A DNA stretch of 64,000 nucleotides from Ruminococcus sp. (lineage in GTDB: Bacteria; Bacillota; Clostridia; Oscillospirales; Ruminococcaceae): positions 1 through 64,000 of the forward strand of contig JAEELF010000036.1 of NCBI GenBank assembly GCA_016288815.1. The letters are read 5' to 3'. Positions 19,362-28,892 of this stretch are shown here, piece after piece. The position numbers and the translations under genes are program-made. How positions within the stretch are numbered: position 1 is the first letter of the stretch; each line of letters starts with the position of its first letter. The notes beneath the pieces are model-generated. The model did no database searches, was not told where the DNA came from, and was given only the letters and a program-made list of their open reading frames with translations.

Positions 19362-20495
19362 TCAATAATCGTATTCGTCGTTGTACTCGTCAACAGCGTC
19401 TACAGCTTTGTCGTAGATGTCGGAGTAGCTGAACTCCTCGTCCTCGTCTTCGTCCTCGAAGTACATGGTGGTGATGTACTCGTATTCATCGTCATACTCG
19501 ATGTAGCTCTTGGAGGGATAAGTGCTCTCCCAGTCCTTGCCGTTCTCGGAAGTAGCAACGTATCTTGCGCTGTAGTACGAGCATACTACGAAGTACTCCA
19601 GACCGTCTGCTTCTTCAACGTTCTCCTTGATGTAGTCGCGGAAATCGTCAACGTCGAGGTCATCGGGGACATTGTAGGTGTGGTCGTCGTCGCTGCCCAC
19701 GATGAAGTAGCCGGAGCTGTAGGAAAGACCAGCCTCGTCGAGGAACTCGTAGATCTTGTCGTTTATCATGGCAGCTGTGCTGTGGCTGTCAAGGTAGTAT
19801 TCGAGGCCGTTGTAGAAATCAACCTTCCAGCCCTCGCCCTTGACGAAGTAAACATAGAGCTCTTCTTCTCTTGTTGTGGTCTCCATGTCGTCCTTGCTGG
19901 ACTTGGAAGACTTCTTGCTGCCTTTTTTCTTGGAGCTGCTGTCGTCGTCCTCGTCCTCGTCCTCGTCATCATAGTCGTAATCGCCGTACAGATCCTTGGG
20001 ATAGGACAGCTCCATCTCGACATTGAGCTTATAGCCCTTTGTGACCTCGCAGAAGGGCTCAACATCGTCCCTGCCGTCGTAGTAGGTGTCGTACCAGTCG
20101 TCCTCGTCCTCTATCTTGCACTCGAGCTGGAACTTCTCATCAGCGAGCCACTTTTCGGCGAATTTGAGCTGAGAAGCGGACATTGCTTCCTCTTCTTCAG
20201 TCTTTGTTACCTTGTAGGTGCACTGCTTGAGCTTCTCAACGTATTCCTCGTCGTCCTCGTCGATCTCGAAGTCGCCGAGCTCGTCGTGGAGCTCAACTAT
20301 CTCCTTGGGATACATATAGGAATACATTTTTTCGGGGTCAGAGTCGATAGTCGCACTGATGATACCAGAGAGAGCCTTTTTGTAGCCGGACTTGTCGCTT
20401 TCCTCGCCGTCACCCTTGCCGCTGGATTTTCCGCAGGCAGTGAATGCAGACGACGCAAGAACGAGCGCCGCGATAAGTGATAACTGCTTTTTCAT
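19362..20495 (-). CDS. Acidic predicted lipoprotein, function unknown
   Basis: AAGGAGG lies about 9 bases before the ATG at 20495. The 377-residue product begins MKKQLSLIAALVLASSAFTAC, a lipoprotein signal with an FTAC lipobox. The mature protein is very acidic, with a central low-complexity block of Asp/Glu then Lys/Ser (near residues 172-200) that looks like a flexible linker between two globular halves, and an Asp/Glu/Tyr-rich end. No enzyme motif is visible. It has its own promoter, and no terminator is clear before the Thr promoter. Likely surface-exposed; the role is unknown. Confidence 0.8.
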   Translation of the reverse strand: MKKQLSLIAALVLASSAFTACGKSSGKGDGEESDKSGYKKALSGIISATIDSDPEKMYSYMYPKEIVELHDELGDFEIDEDDEEYVEKLKQCTYKVTKTEEEEAMSASQLKFAEKWLADEKFQLECKIEDEDDWYDTYYDGRDDVEPFCEVTKGYKLNVEMELSYPKDLYGDYDYDDEDEDEDDDSSSKKKGSKKSSKSSKDDMETTTREEELYVYFVKGEGWKVDFYNGLEYYLDSHSTAAMINDKIYEFLDEAGLSYSSGYFIVGSDDDHTYNVPDDLDVDDFRDYIKENVEEADGLEYFVVCSYYSARYVATSENGKDWESTYPSKSYIEYDDEYEYITTMYFEDEDEDEEFSYSDIYDKAVDAVDEYNDEYDY

Positions 20496-20560
20496 AAATA
20501 TTACCTCCTTGATTCCCTATAAAAAGATCGTCCTGTCAGCATGATTCTGCGGACAGGACA

Positions 20561-20589
20561 ATTATAACATATATGCTCTGCGATTACAA
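20561..20589 (-). promoter_or_regulatory. Promoter for the acidic lipoprotein gene
   Basis: On the minus strand, TTGTAA, 17 bases, TATAAT. Just downstream, an 8-bp inverted repeat, GTCCTGTC...GACAGGAC (20530-20559, 14-base loop), would lie at the 5' end of the transcript or overlap the start site, and may be an operator or a stabilising hairpin. Confidence 0.75.
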
Positions 20590-20629
20590 GGAAAACGCCG
20601 GTTTTTTTACCGATTTGTAATTCAATACG

Positions 20630-22450
20630 TCAGGAATTGCCGAATATCGCGTTCAGGACGGTCAGTATCATGTCGCCCGTACTGCTGGAGTAGACCAGCT
20701 CGGCAGCTTTGTCAGGGCGGTTGGTGATGATATTGTCCACGCCGAGCGCGAGCATCTGCTTCATATCGTCGGTGCGGTCAACGGTCCAGACGAATATCTT
20801 CTTGCCGTTCATGTGGGCGGTATTTACGACGCTCTGGTTGACGAAGGTGTAGTTCATGCTTACGGCGTCGATGTATTTGAGCTGCGAGTAAGCCGTGGCG
20901 GTGGAGAAATTCGCGGTCATGGCGGTCTTTATGCGCGGGTCGAGCTGCTTGACCTGCCGAACCAGCTTGTATGAGAAGGAGGTCACATAGCAAGATGTCA
21001 CGAGCCCGTACTCCTCTATCAGCCGGACAGTCTCCTCGACTGCCGCGGAGGTGTCGCCGTGATCCTTGATCTCGACGTTGAAGAGCGTCTTTCCGCCGAA
21101 CTGCTCGAAGACCTCCGAGAGGAGCATTATCTTTGCGTCCGCGAACTCGCTGTTCCGTCTGAACCAGCTCCCCGCAGAGAGCTCCATGAGCTCCGCGTAG
21201 GTGTGGTCGCTGAGCTTGCCGGAGCCGTCGGTGGTGCGGTCGAGCTTCTCATCGTGGAACACGACGAGCTTGCCGTCGCGGGTCATCTGCACGTCGAGCT
21301 CTATGTAGTCCGCGCCGCTGTCGAGGGCAGCCTCGAAGGAGTAATAGGTGTTCTCGGGCGCGACCGCCGAAAAGCCCCTGTGTGCGCTTATCTGGGTATG
21401 CTGGAACATTCCCGTGCTGAAGCGGATATTGCCTTTGTGGAGCGCGCTGAGGTACAGCACGTTCGCCCCGAGCCCGGCAGCCGTCAGGCAGGCGACGACA
21501 GCGGCGCTACTGCGGCGGGACATCTTTTTGCGGGCGTGGTCGGGGAGGGCGAGATCCTTCTCGCCGGCGTTGTCGGTGTTGAAGTGCTCGGTCAGCCAGC
21601 AGAATATCGCGGGCGCCGCGAAGAACGACGACATCGCATAGATCACGCGCCATGTGTACATGACCACCCTCAGCGCCGAGCGCAGGGCTTTGTCCGGACG
21701 TGAAAATCCCCTGATGAAGAGGACTATGATGAAGCTCAGTATCAGCACTGCCGCAGCAATGACCGTGAATATCAGCAGGCTGTACAGCGCCAGCGAGAGC
21801 GCCATTTTCAGCCTTTTGCGGTAGAGCTTCTGCTTGCTCCTGCGGATACACTGAGGGAAGCTGTCCCGGGTCAGCACGAGGTAGTGCAGAGCGTAGCACC
21901 GCCGCGCGAAGAACATCGTGAACAGCAGCTCCAGCAGGACATATGCCGCCACGGCTGCCGCACTGCTCACGTTCGCGAAGATACGACGCAGCACGGGCAT
22001 TATCGGCGCAAGGAACACGCCCGAGGTGATACTGAACTGCGCCAGCGGCATGAAGAGCATGAACACGAGGAAATAGAGCATTCCCGTGCCCCTGAACACC
22101 CTTCTGAATGACCTTGCTCCCGTCAGGAACATACCGCCGACGGTCATCTTCTCGCCCTTCGACGAGCACGCGAAGCACGCAGTCAGCGCGGTGAGCTCGA
22201 TGAAGGAGAACATTCCCACGAAAAACAGTATGAACACGACGGTCACGACAGTTACGGGATGGGTGAGGTAGACGTAGAGGCTCTCGTCGGAGACGTAGCC
22301 GACTCCCGCTGCCTTGGCGGTCAGCCGGAGTATGAGCGTGACTGCCGGCGCGCCTACCGCCACGAGCAGGAGCTTGAACATCAGCTCGAACAGGAAAAAG
22401 TGCGGCAGCGCTCTCGCGAAGCTGCGCAGCATATTCACGAACCCCTTCAT
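20630..22450 (-). CDS. Membrane-anchored glycerophosphodiester phosphodiesterase
   Basis: The 606-residue product has an N-terminal membrane domain of about six segments (to residue ~300), another hydrophobic segment near 320-340, and a GDPD domain from about residue 348: ISAHRGFSAVAPENTYYSF, then YIELDVQMTRDGKLVVFHDEKLDRTTDGSG, and VEIKDHG. These are the catalytic His and metal-binding Glu/Asp residues of the family. It would hydrolyse glycerophosphodiesters, from phospholipid or possibly lipoteichoic acid, at the membrane. A second ATG at codon 7 is a possible start. It is downstream of the zinc-ribbon gene on the same strand, but a hairpin lies between them. Confidence 0.9.
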   Translation of the reverse strand: MKGFVNMLRSFARALPHFFLFELMFKLLLVAVGAPAVTLILRLTAKAAGVGYVSDESLYVYLTHPVTVVTVVFILFFVGMFSFIELTALTACFACSSKGEKMTVGGMFLTGARSFRRVFRGTGMLYFLVFMLFMPLAQFSITSGVFLAPIMPVLRRIFANVSSAAAVAAYVLLELLFTMFFARRCYALHYLVLTRDSFPQCIRRSKQKLYRKRLKMALSLALYSLLIFTVIAAAVLILSFIIVLFIRGFSRPDKALRSALRVVMYTWRVIYAMSSFFAAPAIFCWLTEHFNTDNAGEKDLALPDHARKKMSRRSSAAVVACLTAAGLGANVLYLSALHKGNIRFSTGMFQHTQISAHRGFSAVAPENTYYSFEAALDSGADYIELDVQMTRDGKLVVFHDEKLDRTTDGSGKLSDHTYAELMELSAGSWFRRNSEFADAKIMLLSEVFEQFGGKTLFNVEIKDHGDTSAAVEETVRLIEEYGLVTSCYVTSFSYKLVRQVKQLDPRIKTAMTANFSTATAYSQLKYIDAVSMNYTFVNQSVVNTAHMNGKKIFVWTVDRTDDMKQMLALGVDNIITNRPDKAAELVYSSSTGDMILTVLNAIFGNS

Positions 22451-22520
22451 TTCCTCACCGCCTTTCTATTGCTGTTTAAACGGAGCCGCTGGGGGAGTCT
22501 CCCCGGACGCGGCACGGCAT

Positions 22521-22555
22521 AAAATTACCGAGCCTGTGATATCAGGCTCGGTAAT
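22521..22555 (-). terminator. Terminator after the zinc-ribbon gene
   Basis: A perfect 13-bp stem, 22524-22536 with 22543-22555, and a 6-base loop. Read on the minus strand it is followed by TTTTATG, a short U-tract. It separates the zinc-ribbon gene from gdpD. Confidence 0.8.
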
Positions 22556-22614
22556 CCACTTTTTACGTTAAGCGGAGCAGACAGAGCCGGCTCCCCTGTG
22601 TATATGTGCCCGGA

Positions 22615-24033
22615 TCATGCTCTTTCAGCGTACTTTGCCTTTCTCTTGAGACCTCTGGATATCGCACGGAAGATGATACCGATGACCAGCTCGCCGAGAC
22701 CTATGCAGCCGGCGATCATAGCGAACGGGAGGAGTACGTTGGAGAGTATGTAGTAAGCCACCTCAGATGTGAGGACGTAAGCTACAGCCATTCCTGCGAA
22801 CGCTGCAAGACCTGCGAACAGCACAACGATACCGCTGATCGTGAGTATGCTGCCGTAGCTGCCGAGGACGTATCTGCCCTTTCTGTCAACTACGAACACG
22901 ATCCAGATGAGGAACAGCAGCACGAGTGCGAGCAGTACGCCGAGGGTGATGTAGGAGAAGAGCAGGTTAGCCTTGGAAAGGTCGAAGCCCACGTTGTTGC
23001 CGATCTCTGTTATGGAGAGCTTGGTCTCGAGGGTGTCGTCCTCGTCGGCGTTGAGGTTGCTGCGGAGCTTCTTGTAGTCGGACTTGGTCATCTTGTGATC
23101 GAGCTCGCTCTTGATGACGGACTCATTGGACTCGAAGAAGTCAACGATGTCGTCAGTGGTGACCGACGGGTCGCTGCCCTTGCCGGCGATGATGTAATCA
23201 GCGTAGTTGGAAGCGTTTTCACCGAGGAAGTCGAGGAGATCGGTCTTCATGAGGAAGCTCTTGAAGTTGACCTCAGTTGCTTTGCCGCCTGTTACGGAGC
23301 CGAAGCCGAGCGACTTATACAGTGAAACTGCGAGCTCGTCGCCGTCGTACTCAGTGCTGAGCAGGGTAGCGGAATCGAGCTGCTTTGCGCGGTCGCCGAC
23401 CTTCTCGCCTGTCAGACCGAACTTAACGGCTGTGAGCAGGCTGAGCGCAACGACGAAAATTATCGTGAAGAAGCCGAGTATCGCAGCGCCTGTGAGTCTG
23501 CCTGCGCCGACCTTTGAGGACTTTTTCGGCTCGGGAGCGGGCGCGGGAACGGGCATGGGTGCTGCCGGAGGCGGAACGAAAGCTGCGTTCTGCTGCGGGG
23601 GTGGAGTCTGGAACATGGGCTGCTGCACGGGTGCAGGAGCGGGCTGCTCGAATGCCGGAGCAGCGGGAGCGGGAACGCTCTCAGCGATATCGTCTACGAG
23701 CTCCTCAGCGGGAATGAGCTCAGTCTTCTCGGTGTCGTCAGAAAGGAGCGACGGAGCGGGTGCGGGGATATCCTCAGCTATCTCCTCAGCCTTAGCCTCA
23801 GCGGTCTCAGCCGCCTCAGCGACGCTCTCCCCGATGATGCCGGAAGCGGAGTCAACAGCGTCATCGACAGTGATGAGCTCGGTCTTCTCGGGGTCGTCCG
23901 CGAGAAGCGAGGGGACGTTTTCGGTGATCTCAGCGGCGCCCTCAGCGGTCTCCTCGGGCTCGACGGCTTTTCCGCAGCCGGTGCAGAACTTTGCGCCGAA
24001 TGCGAGATCCTTGCCGCAATACTTACATTTCAT
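22615..24033 (-). CDS. Zinc-ribbon membrane protein with Ala/Pro/Glu linker
   Basis: Start set at ATG 24033 because GAGGAGG precedes it; an upstream in-frame start at 24081 would overlap the leader and lacks family sense. The 472-residue product starts MKCKYCGKDLAFGAKFCTGCGKAVEPE, a zinc ribbon with two CxxC pairs. A long disordered segment follows, rich in Glu/Ala and then Pro/Gln/Ala, with a repeated DDxEKTELI motif. Four to five membrane segments follow: one near 198-218 and a cluster from about 360 to the end. This is a common architecture in clostridial genomes without known function. The ribbon would face the cytosol. Confidence 0.8.
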   Translation of the reverse strand: MKCKYCGKDLAFGAKFCTGCGKAVEPEETAEGAAEITENVPSLLADDPEKTELITVDDAVDSASGIIGESVAEAAETAEAKAEEIAEDIPAPAPSLLSDDTEKTELIPAEELVDDIAESVPAPAAPAFEQPAPAPVQQPMFQTPPPQQNAAFVPPPAAPMPVPAPAPEPKKSSKVGAGRLTGAAILGFFTIIFVVALSLLTAVKFGLTGEKVGDRAKQLDSATLLSTEYDGDELAVSLYKSLGFGSVTGGKATEVNFKSFLMKTDLLDFLGENASNYADYIIAGKGSDPSVTTDDIVDFFESNESVIKSELDHKMTKSDYKKLRSNLNADEDDTLETKLSITEIGNNVGFDLSKANLLFSYITLGVLLALVLLFLIWIVFVVDRKGRYVLGSYGSILTISGIVVLFAGLAAFAGMAVAYVLTSEVAYYILSNVLLPFAMIAGCIGLGELVIGIIFRAISRGLKRKAKYAERA

Positions 24034-24089
24034 GATATAAACCTCCTCTTTTGAGCGCGGGAACGGTCTCCCGCTGATCATTACCTATT

Positions 24090-24118
24090 ATTATATACTA
24101 TTGTTCGGGATATGTCAA
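24090..24118 (-). promoter_or_regulatory. Promoter for the zinc-ribbon gene
   Basis: On the minus strand, exact TTGACA and TATAAT with a 17-base spacer, divergent from the LRR promoter 67 bases away. Confidence 0.85.
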
Positions 24119-24185
24119 CATCTGGGAGCAGAATAATCGCCGGAGCATATGTATATCCGGTTGTGCGAAAGTTCTGTGAAATCCG

Positions 24186-24214
24186 TTGCATTATTTCTCG
24201 ATCTGTGGTATAAT
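24186..24214 (+). promoter_or_regulatory. Promoter for the LRR surface-protein pair
   Basis: TTGCAT, a 17-base spacer and TATAAT, about 50 bases before the first LRR ATG. Confidence 0.8.
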
Positions 24215-24263
24215 GATTGCGTTGTATCCATTTACTGAATTTTCTAAATGAGAGGTCATTTTA

Positions 24264-26417
24264 ATGCTGAAATACAGAAAACTCACATCGTTCCTGCTGA
24301 GTCTGCTCGTCTGCGCGGCAGCCTTTACAGTTCCCGCAGCTGATACCTTTGCCGAGGGCGAGGATCTCGCCGCTGTTCTGGCGACGGAAGAAGTCGAGGA
24401 GACCACAAAGCCCGCAGAGGTCGAGGACAACAATATCTACTCCGGCGATCTCGGCTACGTCATGCTCGAGGACGGCACTGCCAAGCTTACATACTGTGCT
24501 TCCGCCGATGAGGCCATAGAAGTTCCCTCCGCTATCGACGGTATCACCGTTACGAGCATTTCGAGGACTGCATTTGCCGATGTTACGGGAGATGTGAAGA
24601 AGATAACCATTCCCGCGTCCGTGACGGAGATCGACGAGGATACGCCGTTCGTGTACTTCTCCGAACTGGAGGAGGTAGAGGCCGCAGAGGACAGCACGAG
24701 CTTCACTTCCGTGGACGGCGTGCTCTTCACCAAGGACATGAGCAGGCTGCTCTGCTACCCGCGCGCGAAGTCCGGGGACGCCTATTCCATTCCGGAGGGC
24801 GTGACCGAGCTCGGCTACGCTTCGATGTCCGGCACGAAGCTGAAGACCGTGACCATGCCGTCCTCGCTCACGAAAATAGGCAGCATGGCGCTCAGCTACA
24901 ACGACTCCCTGACCAGAGCCGACATGAGCGGCTCGTCGGTGACGGACATAATCTCCGAGGCTTTCGAGGGCTGCTCCGCGATGACTGAGGTCCTCCTGCC
25001 CGATACGCTGACCAGCATCGGCGGTGCGGCGTTCTGGAATTGCTCCTCCCTCGCTGAGATCGACTTCCCCGAGGGGCTGCTCGAGATCGAGCAGTATGCT
25101 TTCGCGGGAGCTCCGCTCAAGCGCGTCTATATCCCGAATACTGTCTCGTACATAGGCTACTACGCCCTCGGCTACCTATCCGAGACCGAGACCGTCGAGG
25201 GCTTCACGCTCGTCGGCGACAGCGGCTCCTACGCGGAGATCTATGCAACCGAGTCCGACGAGGAATACGGTTACGCCAATAATTTCACCTTCATGACCAC
25301 TGCGGAGGCTGCGGAGCTCGAGGCTTATGAAGCGCTCGATACGCGCACCAGCGGTGACTATGAGTACGCCGTCATCGACAGGGAGGCGGTCATCACTGCG
25401 TATCTCTCGACCGCTTCATTGGTCGAGGTACCCTCCGAGATAGACGGTCTGCCCGTCACGAGGATCTACACTGCGGCGTTCGCGTCTGCGGTCTGCGGCG
25501 AGGTGGTGATACCGGAGTCCGTGAAGACTATCGACAAGCTGGCTTTCTACGGCTGCACCTCTATCACAAGTATTACGATAAAGGGTGCCGAGACTATCGG
25601 CGACGGCTGCTTCGAGGAGTGCTCGGCTCTGACCACCATAAACATCAACGGCAGCTGCAAGACTATCGAGGGCGGCGAGCCGTTTTCGGGGTGTCGTGCG
25701 CTCAGGGAGATAAACATCACCGGTACCGGCGTGAGCTACTCCTCCGAGAACGGAGTGCTCTACAACAGTGATAAGACCACGCTCATCGCCTATCCCGCGG
25801 GAAGGACTGACAAGAAGTTCACTGCGCCCAAGTCCGTGAAGACAGTCGCGCAGTCTGCATTCTACAACGCCGAGAATCTCGAGACGGTGGACATTTCCCA
25901 CGTCGAGACTATCGCTCCCTACGCCTTCGAGAACTGCACGAAGCTCACAAAGGTGAAGCTCTCCAAGGGGCTGCTGTCGGTCGGACAGTATGCTTTCCTC
26001 GGCTGCACCGGGCTCAAGGGTATCCGCGTGTACAACTCGCTGAGGACTATCGGCGACTACGCTTTCGGCTTCCGGTACGACCCGACTGCCGATACCTCGC
26101 AGGATCCGGACGCTGTATACGTTCCGATCGAGGGCTTCAAGCTCTACACCGATGAGGATACGCTCGCTTACCAGTACGCGCAGGCGAACGGTATCACAGC
26201 TGTAACGGGGACAGTCCCCTTCCTCGGGTATAATGTTGACCTCACCTTCCTCATTGTGGTCGGCTCGACCGCGGCGGCGGCACTGCTTGCTGCGGTAGGC
26301 ATCGCAACGGGGAAGAACATAAAGAAAAAGCGCGAGGAGCGCGAAAAGGAAGAAGCCCGCGCAAAGGCTGCTGCCAGAAGAGCAAAGAAAAAGGAGACAG
26401 ACACCGATGAAAAGTAA
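24264..26417 (+). CDS. BspA-like leucine-rich repeat surface protein
   Basis: AGAGGT lies about 8 bases before the ATG. The 717-residue product has a signal peptide (about 1-31, ending DTFAEG), then two blocks of LRR_5/BspA-type repeats with the recurrent pattern IxxxAFxxCxxLxxVxxPxxLxxIG. A membrane segment follows near 653-677 and the protein ends in a highly basic cytosolic tail rich in Lys/Arg/Glu. There is no LPXTG motif, so it is anchored by the C-terminal helix. The family mediates adhesion or substrate binding in gut anaerobes. It overlaps the next LRR gene by 11 bases, so the two are translationally linked. Confidence 0.88.
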   Translation: MLKYRKLTSFLLSLLVCAAAFTVPAADTFAEGEDLAAVLATEEVEETTKPAEVEDNNIYSGDLGYVMLEDGTAKLTYCASADEAIEVPSAIDGITVTSISRTAFADVTGDVKKITIPASVTEIDEDTPFVYFSELEEVEAAEDSTSFTSVDGVLFTKDMSRLLCYPRAKSGDAYSIPEGVTELGYASMSGTKLKTVTMPSSLTKIGSMALSYNDSLTRADMSGSSVTDIISEAFEGCSAMTEVLLPDTLTSIGGAAFWNCSSLAEIDFPEGLLEIEQYAFAGAPLKRVYIPNTVSYIGYYALGYLSETETVEGFTLVGDSGSYAEIYATESDEEYGYANNFTFMTTAEAAELEAYEALDTRTSGDYEYAVIDREAVITAYLSTASLVEVPSEIDGLPVTRIYTAAFASAVCGEVVIPESVKTIDKLAFYGCTSITSITIKGAETIGDGCFEECSALTTININGSCKTIEGGEPFSGCRALREINITGTGVSYSSENGVLYNSDKTTLIAYPAGRTDKKFTAPKSVKTVAQSAFYNAENLETVDISHVETIAPYAFENCTKLTKVKLSKGLLSVGQYAFLGCTGLKGIRVYNSLRTIGDYAFGFRYDPTADTSQDPDAVYVPIEGFKLYTDEDTLAYQYAQANGITAVTGTVPFLGYNVDLTFLIVVGSTAAAALLAAVGIATGKNIKKKREEREKEEARAKAAARRAKKKETDTDEK

Positions 26418-27771
26418 ACTCACAAGGCTGCTGGCGGGAGCCGCTGCCGTGTTCATGACTGCTGCGATGCCGGCTTTCACGGCTTTCGCGGACTCGCTCG
26501 AGGGTCCGGAGGATACCCTCACGGACGGCACGTTCACATACGAGCTGGTCAACGGCGGATATACCGTTGTCAGCTGCGACTCGTCCGCGATACTCATGTC
26601 CTTCCCGGAGACCCGCAACGGCTACCCGATAACCGCGATCGCGGATTATGCGTTCACGGGCTGCGAGAACATCTCCGAGATAGAGGTGCCGCGCACGGTC
26701 AAGTCTATCGGTGCACACGCATTCTCGGGCTGCACCTCGCTCACCAAGGTGACACTTCCAGACACGATAAGCATCATTTCCGAGGGAATGTTCCTCGGCT
26801 GCTCAAACCTGAAGGAGGTCAACATCTCTGACGATGTGACCACTATCGGCAGCTACGCATTCGCGTTCTGCTCGCGGCTCGAATCGTTCGAGCTGCCGTC
26901 GGCGCTTTCGTATCTGGGCGACTCAGTGTTCACTGAATGCACCTCGCTGAGCGAGATAAAGGCGGATTCAAACACCAATTTCGTGGTGGAGAACGATATC
27001 TTGCTGAACAGCGCAAAGGACAAGGTCTACCGCGCGAGCGCGGCGCTGAGCGGGTCGGTCTACCTCGAGAGCGGTATCACCGAGATCGGTTCGAGCGCGT
27101 TCTCCGGCTGCACGCATATCGAGCACATATATATCCCGCAGGGCGTTTCGAAGATCGGCGACTATGCTTTCCGCGACTGTATCTCGATGACCGGCGCAGA
27201 CATACCTAACGGAGTGAACGACATCGGCACGGGCGCATTCATGTACTGCGACGCGCTGGAGACTATTGAGCTCCCCGTGTCCCTGCAGACGCTCGGCAGC
27301 AATGCGTTCATGGGCTGTGTGTCGCTGCGCAGGGCAATCATGCAGGAGGGCCTGAGCAGGATCGGTGAGAAGGCGTTCCTCGGGTGCAGTCAGCTGAAGA
27401 CCATCACCATTCCGAAGACCGTCACCGAGATAGGCGAGGGCGCCTACGGCTACACGGTCGGCGAGGAGAGCACGCTCGTCAAGGAGGCTGACATCAGCAT
27501 GAGCGTTTATGCGGGTACAGCCGGCGAGAAGTACGCGAAGGACAACGGCATTGCGTATTCCACTGTGGACAAGAGCCTGAAGCGGACGGCGTTCGTTATC
27601 GTGGCTGTGGGAGCGTTTCTGGCGGCGGTAGTCGCGGCAGTGGTACTCATGGCAAGGAGCCGCAAGGGAGCCCCTGCGGGTGCTAAAAAGGCGAAAAAGC
27701 TCGAAAAGGAGCGCCTTGAGGAGCAGAGTTACGAAAAGATCGTCGATGACAGCGACGAGAAAAAGGAATAA
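26407..27771 (+). CDS. Second BspA-like leucine-rich repeat surface protein
   Basis: The 454-residue product starts inside the end of the first LRR gene. It has a signal peptide (MKSKLTRLLAGAAAVFMTAAM... to about 30) and one run of LRR_5 repeats, for example ITAIADYAFTGCENISEIEV and VSKIGDYAFRDCISMTGADI. A membrane segment follows near residues 396-418, with a basic tail beyond it. The layout matches the upstream protein in shorter form, so they are probably paralogues that form one surface complex or display related binding faces. A strong terminator follows. Confidence 0.88.
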   Translation: MKSKLTRLLAGAAAVFMTAAMPAFTAFADSLEGPEDTLTDGTFTYELVNGGYTVVSCDSSAILMSFPETRNGYPITAIADYAFTGCENISEIEVPRTVKSIGAHAFSGCTSLTKVTLPDTISIISEGMFLGCSNLKEVNISDDVTTIGSYAFAFCSRLESFELPSALSYLGDSVFTECTSLSEIKADSNTNFVVENDILLNSAKDKVYRASAALSGSVYLESGITEIGSSAFSGCTHIEHIYIPQGVSKIGDYAFRDCISMTGADIPNGVNDIGTGAFMYCDALETIELPVSLQTLGSNAFMGCVSLRRAIMQEGLSRIGEKAFLGCSQLKTITIPKTVTEIGEGAYGYTVGEESTLVKEADISMSVYAGTAGEKYAKDNGIAYSTVDKSLKRTAFVIVAVGAFLAAVVAAVVLMARSRKGAPAGAKKAKKLEKERLEEQSYEKIVDDSDEKKE

Positions 27772-27772
27772 T

Positions 27773-27800
27773 AAAAAAGCGACTTTACAGTCGCTTTTTT
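27773..27800 (+). terminator. Terminator after the LRR genes
   Basis: A perfect 12-bp stem, AAAAAAGCGACT with AGTCGCTTTTTT, and a TTAC loop. The A/T flanks make it usable in both directions. Confidence 0.9.
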
Positions 27801-27803
27801 TAT

Positions 27804-27830
27804 TAGGTGTCAGAGGTCAGGCGTCAGTGT
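27804..27830. repeat. Fragment of the GGTGTCAG dispersed repeat
   Basis: AGGTGTCAGAGGTCAGGCGTCAG resembles the left arm of the element at 3910-3996. The complementary right arm is missing here. Confidence 0.45.
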
Positions 27831-27864
27831 GTAGGGGGCGCTGCAATTTTGGTGACATAAAGAA

Positions 27865-27899
27865 AAGGCACTTCCGTCATATCCTGACGAAAGTGCCTT
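27865..27899 (-). terminator. Terminator after secF
   Basis: AAGGCACTT and AAGTGCCTT form a 9-bp stem, with CGTCA/TGACG pairing further inside. On the minus strand it is followed by TTCTTTATG. It lies 28 bases beyond the secF stop. Confidence 0.8.
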
Positions 27900-27926
27900 A
27901 AATGCTTATTTACGCGCCTGCGCTCA

Positions 27927-28892
27927 TTACGCCTTCTTGCGGTCTGCGCGGCTCTTCCACCACGACCACGTTACAGGAGCAACGAAGAGCGAGGAGTAAG
28001 TACCCGAGATAAGACCGAACATGAGCGGTACAGAGAAGCTGAGCAGCGAGTCGTATCCGCTGACGAATACCACGATAGTTACTACCAGCATGGTTCCGAT
28101 AGTGGTTATCGAAGTTCTGATAGAACGTGTGAGTGACTGCGAGCAGCCTGTGTTGATGAGCTCATTGAGGGAAGCCTTCGGCATGAGCGAGCGGTTCTCA
28201 CGGATACGGTCATAGATAACGATCGTGTTGTTGATCGAGTAACCGAGGATAGTGAGGATTACCGCAACGAGGTTCGAGTTGATGTCGAAGCCGAAGAGGA
28301 TAGTCGCTGTCACCGCCACGAGGAGGTCGTGCAGGAGCGCGAATATCGAGCAGATACCCGCCGACCAGCCGCCTATCTTCTTGAAGCGGAGCGCGATGTA
28401 GATGATGATGACGATCGCTGTGAAGAGCACTGCGATGATACACTTGAGGAAGAACTCGCGTCCGGACGACGGGCTTACGTCGTTTGCGTCGGTCTTCACG
28501 AGGTTGTTGTCAGGGAACTGAGCCTCAAGAGCATTGGAGAGCTCAGTCTGCATATCGGCATTGAAGCCCTCCTCTGTGGAGAAGGAGATCGTTACCTGCT
28601 TGCCGCCGGACTCGCCGAGCTTTTCGCCAGTTCTGACGGTTATCGGGACGTCGATGATGCTCTTTACGGTCTGCTCGACAGCCTTTGTGTCGAGGTCGCC
28701 GTTGTAATCGTAGGTGATGATAGTACCGCCCTTGAACTCGATAGCGAGGTTCACGCCTCTGATAATGATACCGGCGATGAGTGCGAGTACCACCGCGATA
28801 ACGATACCGAGGATCATTCTCTTCTTGGAGCAGAAATCATATACCTTTCCGGTATATACGGGTGCCGCCGCCTGAGTTTTCTTCTTGCTCAT
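27927..28892 (-). CDS. secF: Protein translocase subunit SecF
   Basis: The 321-residue product has an N-terminal membrane segment (about 30-48), the periplasmic-type P1 region starting IEFKGGTIITYDY, and five further membrane segments including SINNTIVIYDRIRENR, a SecF signature. With SecD it uses the proton gradient to assist late steps of Sec-dependent export at the membrane. Its ATG overlaps the secD stop by 4 bases, which indicates coupled translation. The basic C-terminal end (SWWKSRADRKKA) is typical. Confidence 0.95.
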   Translation of the reverse strand: MSKKKTQAAAPVYTGKVYDFCSKKRMILGIVIAVVLALIAGIIIRGVNLAIEFKGGTIITYDYNGDLDTKAVEQTVKSIIDVPITVRTGEKLGESGGKQVTISFSTEEGFNADMQTELSNALEAQFPDNNLVKTDANDVSPSSGREFFLKCIIAVLFTAIVIIIYIALRFKKIGGWSAGICSIFALLHDLLVAVTATILFGFDINSNLVAVILTILGYSINNTIVIYDRIRENRSLMPKASLNELINTGCSQSLTRSIRTSITTIGTMLVVTIVVFVSGYDSLLSFSVPLMFGLISGTYSSLFVAPVTWSWWKSRADRKKA